A DNA stretch of 18,071 nt from JABDOU01 sp041567895 (GTDB taxonomy: Bacteria; Actinomycetota; Acidimicrobiia; Spongiisociales; SHLN01): contig JBFGAX010000055.1 in NCBI GenBank assembly GCA_041567895.1, forward strand, positions 1-18,071. The letters run 5' to 3'. The position numbers and the translations under genes were made by a program. Positions 7,787-15,556 of the stretch are shown here, piece by piece (the first letter of the stretch is position 1; each line of letters begins with the position of its first letter). The notes beneath the pieces are model-generated. The model ran no database searches, was not told where the DNA came from, and was given only the letters and a program-made list of their open reading frames with translations.

Positions 7787-9559
7787 ATGGCTGGGGATCT
7801 GGACACTGAGCCGGGATTGAAACTCGACCTGGCGGAAAACTTCAAGCCGCCCATTGAGGCGGCGGTGAAACCAGCCCTGTCAGAGCTCGTTCGAAAGAAG
7901 CACGACTGGGTTCACCTCGGAATCAATGGCAAGATTCGCTACCTGTCGTCCATGCGGACGGCCATCGATGAGCATGCCGACGAATGGGTGAAACTCGCCG
8001 CCGAAGGCAAGCGGATCCCCCAGGACTCACCGCTGGTCGGCGAAGAATGGATCTCAGGTCCGTATGCCGTGCTGGTGGCAATCAACGCCTTCATCCGAAG
8101 TCTCGAAGCTCTTCGTGACGGCACGGATGTACTGAAAGGCACCAGAACCCGGGTCAACCGGAATGGTCGCGTCGTTGTCGAAGTCTTCCCGGTAGACATC
8201 TTCGACCGGCTCCTGTTGAGCGGCTACCGAGCTGAGGTTTGGATGGACGCGAGCGTTACTACCGCGAATCTGAGAGACCACGTGGCTTCGTTCTACAAAC
8301 AAACTCGCCCGGAAGGGCAGGTAGGGCTCATTCTCGGCGCCGGCAACATCTCCTCGATCCCCCTCCTCGACATGCTGACGAAGATGTTCACCGAGGGACA
8401 GGTGGTCATCATCAAGATGAACCCGGTAAACGCATTCCTTGGTCCGGTCTTCGAAAAAATCTGTGCCGGCTTGATCGCTGACGGATATGTCCGCTTTGTG
8501 TACGGTGGCGCAGACCTCGGCTCCCATCTCGTACATCACGAAGATGTAGATGCGGTGCACATGACAGGAAGCGCCGAAACGTTCTACCGGATTGTTTTCG
8601 GCGAAGGCGATGATGGTTTGAAACGGCGGCGTAACGAGACTCCTCTGGTCACGAAGCCGATGTCAGCAGAATTGGGTGGGGTCGGACCGACGTTCATCGT
8701 TCCCGGTCCGTGGTCGGCTGCAGATTTTTCCTTTCAAGCCGAACATCTGGCCACCCAGAAGTTCCATAACGCTGGTCTCAACTGCATCGCATCTCAGGTC
8801 CTCGTGCTGGCCGATGGCTGGGATGGCTCCGACCGTTTGGTGAACGAACTGCGGGCGGTCATACGCACGACTCCAGCTCGCGAGCCGTACTACCCCGGTG
8901 CAGAACGTCGCCACGCCGCCGTCCTGGACAACCATCCGCAGGCCGAAAGGCTCGATGCCGGACCCATGCCACGGCTACTCATCCGCGATCTGGATCCAGG
9001 CGACCCGCACAGTTACGCGTTCGCAAACGAGTTCTTCGGAGGCGCCTACGCAACCACCAAACTCCCGGCCTCGGATCCGGCATCGTTCATCAGAGCAGCA
9101 GTCGAGTTCGCCAACACCAGTCTGGCGGGGACGCTCGGAGCCCAGTTCATCATCCACCCAGAGACCCTGAAGGAGTTCGGCCCGGTCATCGAGCAAGCCA
9201 TCGAGAGTCTGCAATACGGAAGCATCGGCATCAACAGCTGGACCGGAGCGGGTTATCTGCTTCCGGCGGCCACCTGGGGGGCATTTCCGATACACAACGA
9301 GGCAGACATTGGCAGCGGTATGGGAATCGTCCACAATGCGTTCATGTTTGACCGGCCGGAAAAGACCGTGGTCCATGCCCCATTCCACCCTTTCCCCCGC
9401 TCGATTCTCAACCGCCAGTTTCACCTTTCACCAAAACCTCCGTGGTTCGTGACGCATGCTCGCGCCCATGTCGCGGGTGAGCGGCTCACGCGATTTGCGG
9501 CTCAACCTGACTGGCTCCATCTTCCCGGCATATTTGCTGCTGCTCTCCGACACCAATAG
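7787..9559 (+). CDS. Aldehyde dehydrogenase-superfamily protein with C-terminal extension
   Basis: A 590-residue protein of the NAD(P)-dependent aldehyde dehydrogenase superfamily, which oxidises aldehydes to acids or acyl-enzymes. Visible landmarks are the nucleotide-fold GAGNISSIP with the asparagine expected near the oxyanion hole, MTGSAETF, the general-base region AELGG with E295, and the catalytic cysteine C333 in GLNCIASQ. A later segment with FANTSLAGTLGAQ is also typical. The usual length is 450-500 residues. Here there are about 90 N-terminal residues before clear Rossmann-type sequence and about 60 residues after the core (from about 530, rich in Pro, His and Trp). The physiological substrate cannot be read from sequence. 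ATG 7787 has AGGGAG 8 nt upstream. It is co-directional with heliorhodopsin across 72 bp, so co-transcription is plausible. Confidence 0.85.
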   Translation: MAGDLDTEPGLKLDLAENFKPPIEAAVKPALSELVRKKHDWVHLGINGKIRYLSSMRTAIDEHADEWVKLAAEGKRIPQDSPLVGEEWISGPYAVLVAINAFIRSLEALRDGTDVLKGTRTRVNRNGRVVVEVFPVDIFDRLLLSGYRAEVWMDASVTTANLRDHVASFYKQTRPEGQVGLILGAGNISSIPLLDMLTKMFTEGQVVIIKMNPVNAFLGPVFEKICAGLIADGYVRFVYGGADLGSHLVHHEDVDAVHMTGSAETFYRIVFGEGDDGLKRRRNETPLVTKPMSAELGGVGPTFIVPGPWSAADFSFQAEHLATQKFHNAGLNCIASQVLVLADGWDGSDRLVNELRAVIRTTPAREPYYPGAERRHAAVLDNHPQAERLDAGPMPRLLIRDLDPGDPHSYAFANEFFGGAYATTKLPASDPASFIRAAVEFANTSLAGTLGAQFIIHPETLKEFGPVIEQAIESLQYGSIGINSWTGAGYLLPAATWGAFPIHNEADIGSGMGIVHNAFMFDRPEKTVVHAPFHPFPRSILNRQFHLSPKPPWFVTHARAHVAGERLTRFAAQPDWLHLPGIFAAALRHQ

Positions 9560-9651
9560 GTCTCTGATTCCGAAGGTATGAAGCTGGTACGTATGTTTGA
9601 TCCTCTGGCATTCGGGTAATCGCTGATGACCAGCATCAAGGGAGAAACAAC

Positions 9652-10113
9652 ATGTCAAGCGTTACCGAATCGATCGACGTAGACGTCGACGTACGTACTG
9701 CCTACAACCAATGGACTCAGTTCGAGATGTTCCCCGAATTCATGGAGGGGGTCGAGTACGTCCGCCAGATCGACGATATCACCAATGAGTGGAAAGTTGA
9801 GATCGGCGGGGTTGAACGCGAATTCAAAACCGTGATCGTCGAACAAGAGCCAGACATGCGCATCGCATGGAAAACGGTCGAAGGGCCAGAACACAAGGGC
9901 GTCGTGACGACCCATCGCCTCGACGATGGCAAGTCGAGAGTGACGTTGCAAATGGACTACGACCCCGAAGGCTTCGTCGAGAACCTCGGTGACAAGTTCG
10001 GGATCGTTGCCGCCCGGGTCCGTGGTGACCTTGAACGCTTCAAAGATTTCATCGAAGGGCGCGGAAGCGCCACCGGTAGTTGGCGCGGAACAGTCGATCA
10101 GACCGCAACCTGA
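9652..10113 (+). CDS. SRPBCC-fold (polyketide cyclase/dehydrase-type) protein
   Basis: A 153-residue soluble protein of the START/SRPBCC superfamily, whose members hold hydrophobic ligands in a deep helix-grip pocket. Support: the N-terminal strand SVTESIDVDVDVRTAYNQW leading into the FPEFMEGVEYV segment, alternating beta strands (WKVEIGGVEREF, RIAWKTVEG, SRVTLQMDY), and a long C-terminal helix from about residue 105 (VENLGDKFGIVAARVRGDLERFKDFIE). No catalytic residues can be assigned, and the family covers enzymes, transporters and stress proteins. The start at 9652 is preceded by GGGAG with suitable spacing. It follows the aldehyde dehydrogenase by 92 bp on the same strand and ends before a strong hairpin, so it may be the last gene of the heliorhodopsin unit or have its own promoter. 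Confidence 0.85.
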   Translation: MSSVTESIDVDVDVRTAYNQWTQFEMFPEFMEGVEYVRQIDDITNEWKVEIGGVEREFKTVIVEQEPDMRIAWKTVEGPEHKGVVTTHRLDDGKSRVTLQMDYDPEGFVENLGDKFGIVAARVRGDLERFKDFIEGRGSATGSWRGTVDQTAT

Positions 10114-10156
10114 CAGGGCCTCCCAGCCGGCGCGACGATCCAAGGCCGACTACGAA

Positions 10157-10196
10157 GCGAAGGGCCATCCCACTGAGCGCAGGGATGGTCCTTCGT
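10157..10196. terminator. Long hairpin between convergent genes
   Basis: Arms 10157-10171 and 10182-10196 pair over 15 positions (13 Watson-Crick and two G-U on the plus strand) around a 10-nt loop. No U-run follows, as is common for hairpin terminators in G+C-rich actinobacteria. It lies 43 bp after the SRPBCC stop and about 90 bp after the convergent treS stop, so it may serve both directions. Confidence 0.7.
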
Positions 10197-10285
10197 CGCG
10201 CGCACGGGGTTCGGAACCCGGTTCGCGGCGCGCACCCGAGCGTCAACTACGGCGTCGAATGAGAGGGGGGCTGGTTTGCGTTTTC

Positions 10286-11926
10286 TTATGCCTGCCCAGA
10301 TCTGAGCAGTATCCACCGAAACTCCCGTGGACCGAGATCCAGCTCCTCTGGAACGGGCGTCCCGGAGAAGGCGTCAATCGCCGACCCTTGTGTGCCCTGG
10401 CTGAACACGACAGGGATTGTGATCGGGACATTACGCGATGAAACGTTCGCAGCAACGAATACCGACGCGGTCGCATGGGACCTGGTGAACGCAAGAACTT
10501 CAGGAACGCTTGGCTGCAGGTCGAAATCTCCGGTGCCGAATACGCCGAGTTGTCGACGCGTTTCAAGCAGCAATCTGACCTTATGCAGAAGTGAAAGCTC
10601 ATCTTTGCGCTGATCGGCGACATTGATGTCGTCGGCACCAAAACCTGGAGCGGTCACGATCGGCAAATAGAACGTTTCTGGATCAGCCGTCGAGAATCCG
10701 GCTCTTGCCCCTGGTTCCCACTGCATCGGAGTTCTGACTCCATCCCGATCTCGAAGGAGATATTCATCTCCCATGCCCAACTCGTCGCCGTAGTAGAGAA
10801 ACGGCGAGCCAGGGAGAGAGAGCAGGAGTGCGTGAAGGAGCTCGATTTGCCTGCGATCATTTTCGAGGAGTGGTGCCAGCCGTCGCCGAATGCCGACATT
10901 CTTTTTCATGCGAGGGTCGGGGGCGTACTCCTGGTACATGAATTGCCGATCTTCCTCGGTGACCATTTCCAATGTCAGCTCGTCGTGATTGCGGAGGAAA
11001 AGTCCCCACTGGGTCGACGGCGGGATCTCCGGCGTGGCGGCGATGGCAGCGATGATGTCGCCAACGTGTTCGCGCCTGAGTGCCATGTAGAGAGGGGGCA
11101 TCATCGGGAAGTGGTAGGCCATGTGACACTCGTCGCCGTTGCCGAGGTAGTCGACGACCTCGACCGGCGGCTGATTGGCCTCGGCCAGCAACATCCGATC
11201 ATCGAACTCGGCATCGACTGCTGATCTCAGCTCCTTGAGGAAAGCGTGCGTTTCCGCGAGGTTTTCACAATCAGTGCCTTCCCGTTCATACAGGTATGGA
11301 ATCGCATCAAGCCTGAGCCCATCGAATCCGAGCGCGAGCCAAAAGCGAACGGCGTCTGTGACAGCTTCCCTGACCTCTGGATTATCGAAGTTCAAATCCG
11401 GTTGTTCCGGATAGAACCGATGCCAGAAGTAGGCACCGGCAGTCTCGTCCCATGTCCAGTTCGAATCGAGGGAATCAATGAAAATCACCCTGGCATCGGC
11501 GTACCGATCTGGCGTATCGCTCCACACATACCAATCGCGTTTTGGCGAACCTGGCTGTCGGCTCTCCTGAAACCATGGATGTTGATCGCTCGTATGGTTC
11601 ATCACCATGTCGGCGATCACTTTCATGCCTCTCGAGTGAGCTTCGGCCAGAAGCTGCTTGACATCCTCCAAGGAGCCATACTCGGCCCGAACCCCGGTGA
11701 GGTCGCTCACGTCGTAACCGCCGTCGACCATGGGTGATGGATAAAACGGAAGCAACCAGACGCAGTCGACCCCTAGCCACTCCAGATAGTCGAGCTTTGC
11801 GGTGATTCCGGCGAGATCACCAATCCCATCTCCGTTCGAGTCGAAGAAGCCATGAACGGGAATCTCATAGAAGACGGCTGTCTTGTACCACACGACCTGG
11901 AAGCTAGCTGTTCGGGCAGGTCGCAT
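10286..11926 (-). CDS. treS: Trehalose synthase (maltose glucosylmutase), GH13
   Basis: Interconverts maltose and trehalose, a compatible solute, and can link trehalose to glycogen via maltose. The 546-residue product follows the TreS pattern: WYKTAVFYEIPV...FFDSNGDGIGDL at the start, GVDCVWLLPFYPSP (52-65), VMNHTSDQHPWFQ (108-120), nucleophile D207 in GLRLDAIPYL, acid/base E249 in LLAEANQ, and transition-state stabiliser D315 in LRNHDELTLEMV. The ending SPFLYYGDELGMGD and RTPMQW are also typical. The C-terminal beta domain is short and there is no fused maltokinase. The ATG at 11926 lies 12 bp from the divergent hydrolase ATG; its upstream GAG is a weak ribosome site. A later GTG (residue 12), just before WYKTAVFYE, is a possible alternative start. 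Confidence 0.95.
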   Translation of the reverse strand: MRPARTASFQVVWYKTAVFYEIPVHGFFDSNGDGIGDLAGITAKLDYLEWLGVDCVWLLPFYPSPMVDGGYDVSDLTGVRAEYGSLEDVKQLLAEAHSRGMKVIADMVMNHTSDQHPWFQESRQPGSPKRDWYVWSDTPDRYADARVIFIDSLDSNWTWDETAGAYFWHRFYPEQPDLNFDNPEVREAVTDAVRFWLALGFDGLRLDAIPYLYEREGTDCENLAETHAFLKELRSAVDAEFDDRMLLAEANQPPVEVVDYLGNGDECHMAYHFPMMPPLYMALRREHVGDIIAAIAATPEIPPSTQWGLFLRNHDELTLEMVTEEDRQFMYQEYAPDPRMKKNVGIRRRLAPLLENDRRQIELLHALLLSLPGSPFLYYGDELGMGDEYLLRDRDGVRTPMQWEPGARAGFSTADPETFYLPIVTAPGFGADDINVADQRKDELSLLHKVRLLLETRRQLGVFGTGDFDLQPSVPEVLAFTRSHATASVFVAANVSSRNVPITIPVVFSQGTQGSAIDAFSGTPVPEELDLGPREFRWILLRSGQA

Positions 11927-11931
11927 ATCAT
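11926..11931 (+). promoter_or_regulatory. Likely -10 element for leaderless MBL-hydrolase transcript
   Basis: TATCAT matches five of six consensus -10 bases and ends 7 bp before the ATG at 11939. This is the spacing expected when transcription starts at the A of the start codon. There is no ribosome site. The element overlaps the first codon of the divergent treS. No clear -35 hexamer is visible. Confidence 0.5.
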
Positions 11932-11938
11932 CTCAACC

Positions 11939-12850
11939 ATGACTGCAACGTTCTCAATTCGGGAGGTCGCAGCCGGCGTCTGGGCTGCTATCGCACCCGG
12001 AATAACCGGTCGTGCCGTGAGCAACGCCGCCATCATCGACACGGGTGCCGAGACAATCGTCGTCGACACCTTCATGACAAAAGCCGCCGCGACCGAGCTT
12101 CGACACCAAGCGCTCCGGCTCACGGGACGTGAGACGAGCCTCGTGGTCAACACCCATTGGCATTCCGACCATGTACGCGGAAATCAGGCTTTCACGCACG
12201 CCCCCATCATCGGCACCGATCGCATGCGGGAACTCATTGTCGAGGACAGCCCATCGGATCGAGCCGAATACGACCGCAGGGCAGCAGCTTTGCGCACGAT
12301 CGGAGAGAGACTGACGGCCGGAGCACGCTCACCTGCGGAGATAGCCAACGCCGCCGCGACCATGGAACTGGTCGAGGCGCTAGAGGCGGAGGCTGACGAA
12401 TATCAAACGGTCCTCCCAACCACCATCATCGGCGACCGGTTGGATATCGAGGGGGAACGAAACGTCACGATTCTGAGCTATGGCAGGGGTCACACCGAAA
12501 GCGACCTGTTCCTGCATTTGCCCGATGACGCGATCATCGTCGCGGGCGATCTGGTGTGGACTGAGATGCACCCGAAGATCAAAGACGGATACCCCGCCGA
12601 ATGGGCGAGCGTCCTCGATCAGATCGGCGAGCTAGAGCCATCGAGAGTCATCACGGGGCACGGCCCACCGGGAACTACCGAGGATTTGTCAGCCATGGCG
12701 CTGTACATGCGAGAAGTCCAAATAATGCTCCACGCCGTCCAATCGGGCAACCTCGAACCCTCCAAGGCGCCCGCACCGAGCGGAACCGGCGATTGGGATG
12801 GGATCGAAAGATTCCGGAGCGGCTTGTCAACGCTGGCAGACAGGAGCTGA
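11939..12850 (+). CDS. Metallo-beta-lactamase-fold hydrolase
   Basis: A 303-residue metal-dependent hydrolase of the MBL superfamily; substrate unknown. Metal ligands are all visible: H73-W-H75-S-D77-H78, H185 in RGHTESD, D204 in VAGDLVW and H241 in ITGHGPPG. An insertion of about 60 mostly helical, Ala/Glu-rich residues (about 100-160) lies between the first motif and H185, suggesting a lid. No signal peptide is seen, so it is probably cytoplasmic and not a secreted beta-lactamase. ATG 11939 is chosen over an upstream ATG at 11852, because the extra residues would come from the antisense strand of treS and family sequence begins right after 11939. Its stop lies 59 bp before tnaA, on the same strand. 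Confidence 0.9.
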   Translation: MTATFSIREVAAGVWAAIAPGITGRAVSNAAIIDTGAETIVVDTFMTKAAATELRHQALRLTGRETSLVVNTHWHSDHVRGNQAFTHAPIIGTDRMRELIVEDSPSDRAEYDRRAAALRTIGERLTAGARSPAEIANAAATMELVEALEAEADEYQTVLPTTIIGDRLDIEGERNVTILSYGRGHTESDLFLHLPDDAIIVAGDLVWTEMHPKIKDGYPAEWASVLDQIGELEPSRVITGHGPPGTTEDLSAMALYMREVQIMLHAVQSGNLEPSKAPAPSGTGDWDGIERFRSGLSTLADRS

Positions 12851-12852
12851 TC

Positions 12853-12903
12853 ATGCGACACGGGACATCCCGACTGCGGCCGGCAGGCCCGCTCACGAAC
12901 TGA
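12853..12903 (+). CDS. Possible 16-residue small ORF ahead of tnaA
   Basis: ATG 12853 is preceded by AGGAG 6 nt upstream. The frame encodes 16 residues (MRHGTSRLRPAGPLTN) and stops 6 nt before the tnaA ATG. It begins 2 nt after the hydrolase stop, so the hydrolase, this ORF and tnaA would be tightly packed. It is Arg/Pro-rich and has no tryptophan, unlike the TnaC leader of enterobacteria. It could be a leader peptide, a translational-coupling device or chance. Confidence 0.25.
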   Translation: MRHGTSRLRPAGPLTN

Positions 12904-12909
12904 GGATAC

Positions 12910-14286
12910 ATGCCATACAGAACCATCATCGAGCCGTTTCGAATACACACCGTCCAGGCGATAGACCTTCCATCTCTTCCCGAGCGGCGTGAGGCCATCG
13001 AGCGTGCCGGGTACAACCTTTTCGGGCTTCATGCCGACGAGGTCATCATCGATCTTCTGACAGACTCTGGTACGGGCGCGATGTCGTCGCGCCAATGGGC
13101 AGGGATGATGGTGGGCGATGAGTCGTATGCGGGAAGTCGCTCGTACTATCGGTTTCGCGATGTCATCCAGGACATCACCGGGTTTTCGGAAGTCATCCCG
13201 ACGCATCAGGGAAGGGCGGCTGAGAAGATCTTGTTCACAACGGTGGTCAGACCGGACCAGGTCGTTCCGAACAACACGCATTTCGACACCACGCGGGCCA
13301 ATGTGGAGTATCAGCATGCGGAAGCTCGTGATCTGGTGATCGCAGAAGGTCGAGATCCAGCCGCCGAACATCCGTTCAAAGGCAACATGGATGTCGCGGC
13401 CCTCATCGCCCTCATTGAAGACGTTGGCAGGGACAACGTACCGGTTGTGATGGTGACGGTGACCAACAACTCCGGCGGCGGCCAACCGGTGTCCATGGCC
13501 AATCTTCGTGCGGTCCGGAACGTGTGCGACACATACGGTATACCGCTGTTTCTGGATGCCTGCCGCTTCGCCGAAAACGCCTGGTTCATCAAACAACGAG
13601 AACCCGACTACGCAGATCGGACACCGAAAGAGATCGCACAGGAGATGTTTTCCCTGGCGGATGGTGCGACCATGTCGGCCAAAAAGGACGGCCTTTCCAA
13701 CATTGGTGGATTCCTTGCGATGAACGATGGAAGTCTCGCTCGAGAATGCCGAAATCTCCTCATACTCACGGAAGGGTTTCCAACCTATGGCGGCCTCGCG
13801 GGTTACGATCTAGAGGCAATTGCACAGGGTCTGACCGAGGTCCTCCAGGAGGAGTACCTGCAGTATCGGATCCGGTCGACTGCCTACCTCGCTGACAAGG
13901 TCGGCGCCGCCGGCGTTCCCATCGTTCGACCACCCGGAGGCCACGCCGTCTACCTGGATGCCAAGGAATTCTTACCTCATATCCCTGCCGAACAGTATCC
14001 AGCTCAGTCCCTCGCCGTCGAGCTCTACCTGGAAGGGGGCGTCCGCGGTGTTGAGATCGGTTCGGTGATGTTCGGAAAACCACAAGCGGATGGATCAGAG
14101 CTGCCTGCACCGATGGAGCTGGTGCGGCTTGCCGTGCCGCGGCGAACATATACCCAATCACACATCGACTACGTGGGTGAGGTGGTCATTGCCGTTGCGG
14201 AACGGTCGCAGAAGCTGCGTGGTTACCGGATCCTCGAGCAGGCCCCCTGGTTGAGGCACTTCACGGCTACCTTCGAACCCATCTAG
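12910..14286 (+). CDS. tnaA: Tryptophanase (tryptophan indole-lyase)
   Basis: PLP enzyme that splits L-tryptophan into indole, pyruvate and ammonia. The 458-residue product matches the beta-eliminating lyase family throughout: LLTDSGTGAMS, GDESYAGSRSYY, the THQGR phosphate-binding loop, NNSGGGQPVSMANL, DACRFAENAWFIKQRE, and MSAKKDG with the PLP lysine K259 (second Lys of the pair). The closest alternative is tyrosine phenol-lyase. Tryptophanases have Asp in F-D-T-T and His in LRHFT; the lyase has Thr and Phe. This protein has D126 (HFDTT) and H450 (WLRHFT), and VEIGS where the lyase carries its phenol-binding Arg. That supports tryptophanase. ATG 12910 follows GAGGA by 4-5 nt. No tryptophan permease gene is in the window. 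Confidence 0.93.
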   Translation: MPYRTIIEPFRIHTVQAIDLPSLPERREAIERAGYNLFGLHADEVIIDLLTDSGTGAMSSRQWAGMMVGDESYAGSRSYYRFRDVIQDITGFSEVIPTHQGRAAEKILFTTVVRPDQVVPNNTHFDTTRANVEYQHAEARDLVIAEGRDPAAEHPFKGNMDVAALIALIEDVGRDNVPVVMVTVTNNSGGGQPVSMANLRAVRNVCDTYGIPLFLDACRFAENAWFIKQREPDYADRTPKEIAQEMFSLADGATMSAKKDGLSNIGGFLAMNDGSLARECRNLLILTEGFPTYGGLAGYDLEAIAQGLTEVLQEEYLQYRIRSTAYLADKVGAAGVPIVRPPGGHAVYLDAKEFLPHIPAEQYPAQSLAVELYLEGGVRGVEIGSVMFGKPQADGSELPAPMELVRLAVPRRTYTQSHIDYVGEVVIAVAERSQKLRGYRILEQAPWLRHFTATFEPI

Positions 14287-14653
14287 GGCACGCTGTCGTA
14301 CGAAATCCCTGCCCGGATGCGTACCAGAGGTGGCATCAGACACGGGCGCAGCCGGGGTATGTAGGTCCTGTTGGGGTCGGAGGGGAATGTCCGTGAGGGT
14401 TCGCCATCTACATTGACGCTGAGGGGCATGAAGCCCTGCGCATGCCACTGATGAATGGTCCGGATGCACGGTTCCAAGCTTGTTTTTCGCGTGTGGTTTT
14501 TTCCACCGCTCAGCGTGACTAGAGTGGTCACGGAGCGGGAGTTCCGGACACGCAACGCAATATTTCCGAGATGCGTATTCGGAGCGATGGCCAGCTCGGA
14601 CGGGAACTGAGCATGGCGGCCGCCGAGGGCTAGGGACGAAAGAGGGACACGCA
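14287..14653. other. 367-bp intergenic region with hairpins
   Basis: No gene is recognised here. The minus strand is open across the whole gap and into the kinase gene, but shows no known motif and no ribosome site. A hairpin-forming pair GGCATG/CATGCC lies at 14425-14430 and 14441-14446, and a GTGG-T6-CCAC element at 14493-14506. A stronger compound hairpin follows at 14506-14538. Promoter and control elements of the kinase-regulator pair should be here, but I cannot fix the hexamers. Confidence 0.6.
14506..14538. promoter_or_regulatory. Compound inverted repeat upstream of histidine kinase
   Basis: CCGCTC (14506-14511) pairs with GAGCGG (14533-14538), and inside it GTGAC (14515-14519) pairs with GTCAC (14527-14531) around a 7-nt centre. 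It lies 116 bp before the kinase start. It could be an operator or the tnaA terminator; no U-run follows it. Confidence 0.4.
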
Positions 14654-15556
14654 GTGGGACGGGCGACAGCGGGCCAACCATCAATGGGGCATAGTTCATC
14701 GGGCCCCCAAACGGGACAACCATCTGCCGGCGAGGCTCCATCCGAACTATCGGCCAGGACAGATTCAACGTCTGAACAACAGGCCTCCACCGACCACGGA
14801 ACCCGGGGGTCATCCCGTGTCGCAAGCGACGGCACCGGGCCGACCACAGGCGCACCGCCCTGTGACTCCACCCACCTCGCCGAGCTGGGTGCTTATCGAA
14901 CCGCACTCTCGGCCATGGCCGTCAAACTCTCTCGGGCTGTTGACGATGAACGAACCCGGATCGCACGCGGGTTGCATGACGACCTCGGCCAGACCCTGGT
15001 CGCTGCTCAACTCCGGCTTGCCGAATTGAAGGGTGCTGGAGTCGATCCCCATGTCAGGACCGCAATCCAGCAGGTGAGCGATCTCGTCGGAGAAGCCGTG
15101 ACGTCATCGAGATCTCTCACATTTGAACTGATGACGCCGCTCATGCCAGAACTCGGCATCGATCACGAACTCAGGCACCTGACCTCTCGAATTGCAGAGC
15201 GGCACAACATCGAAGGCCACTTCGAAACCGACGGGCTACCGAAACCAGTGGGTCGAGAGGAAGCTGAAGCTTTGCTTCGCTCAGTTCGTGAGCTGCTGAT
15301 CAACGTGGGAAAACATGCTCAGGCGCGCACCGCCTGGGTGAGCATCGCACGGCGTGACCGATACGCCGAAGCGAGGGTACGCGACGACGGTATCGGTTTT
15401 GACACACTTCGCCTGAGCGGTGTGCCTCCCTCAGGATTTGGGCTTTTGATCGTTCAAGAACGATTGCGAGAACTCAATGGGCAGGTCGCAATCACGTCGA
15501 GTCACGGCTCGGGTACTGAGATCGTGCTCAGCGTTCCTTTGTTGGATGAGACATGA
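14654..15556 (+). CDS. Soluble NarL-type sensor histidine kinase (HisKA_3/HATPase)
   Basis: A 300-residue kinase that should autophosphorylate on H108 and pass phosphate to the overlapping regulator. Residues 1-75 are low-complexity (Ser, Thr, Gly, Pro, Gln) with no recognisable sensor domain and no membrane segment. The dimerisation and phosphoacceptor domain begins near 80, with ERTRIARGLHDDLGQ around H108. The ATPase domain follows at about 195-297, with the N-box around N217 (RELLINVGKHAQA), G1 DDGIGF (244-249) and SGFGLLIVQERLRELNG. The start is GTG 14654 with GAGGG about 8 nt upstream; a later start that removes part of the low-complexity tail cannot be excluded. The stop overlaps the regulator ATG. 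With no sensor of its own, it probably takes its signal from a partner protein. Confidence 0.88.
   Translation: MGRATAGQPSMGHSSSGPQTGQPSAGEAPSELSARTDSTSEQQASTDHGTRGSSRVASDGTGPTTGAPPCDSTHLAELGAYRTALSAMAVKLSRAVDDERTRIARGLHDDLGQTLVAAQLRLAELKGAGVDPHVRTAIQQVSDLVGEAVTSSRSLTFELMTPLMPELGIDHELRHLTSRIAERHNIEGHFETDGLPKPVGREEAEALLRSVRELLINVGKHAQARTAWVSIARRDRYAEARVRDDGIGFDTLRLSGVPPSGFGLLIVQERLRELNGQVAITSSHGSGTEIVLSVPLLDET

Noticed and set aside
11852..11938. Upstream ATG for the MBL hydrolase
   Set aside because: The extra 29 residues are antisense of the conserved treS N-terminus, and a good -10 element is placed for the ATG at 11939.
11939..12850. Secreted beta-lactamase resistance enzyme
   Set aside because: There is no signal peptide, and the MBL fold with HWHSDH is shared by many hydrolases; nothing else points to antibiotic substrates.
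12619..13596. A 325-codon minus-strand open frame opposite the hydrolase and tryptophanase
   Set aside because: It lies antisense to two genes with clear family motifs, shows no known domain, and is explained by G+C-rich codon bias.
12910..14286. Tyrosine phenol-lyase
   Set aside because: The discriminating positions are Asp (FDTT) and His (RHFT), as in tryptophanase, not Thr and Phe.
14158..14906. Two long minus-strand frames across the tnaA-kinase gap
   Set aside because: They overlap the kinase N-terminus and tnaA end, have unusual composition, no recognisable motif and no good ribosome site. The kinase reading on the plus strand is well supported.
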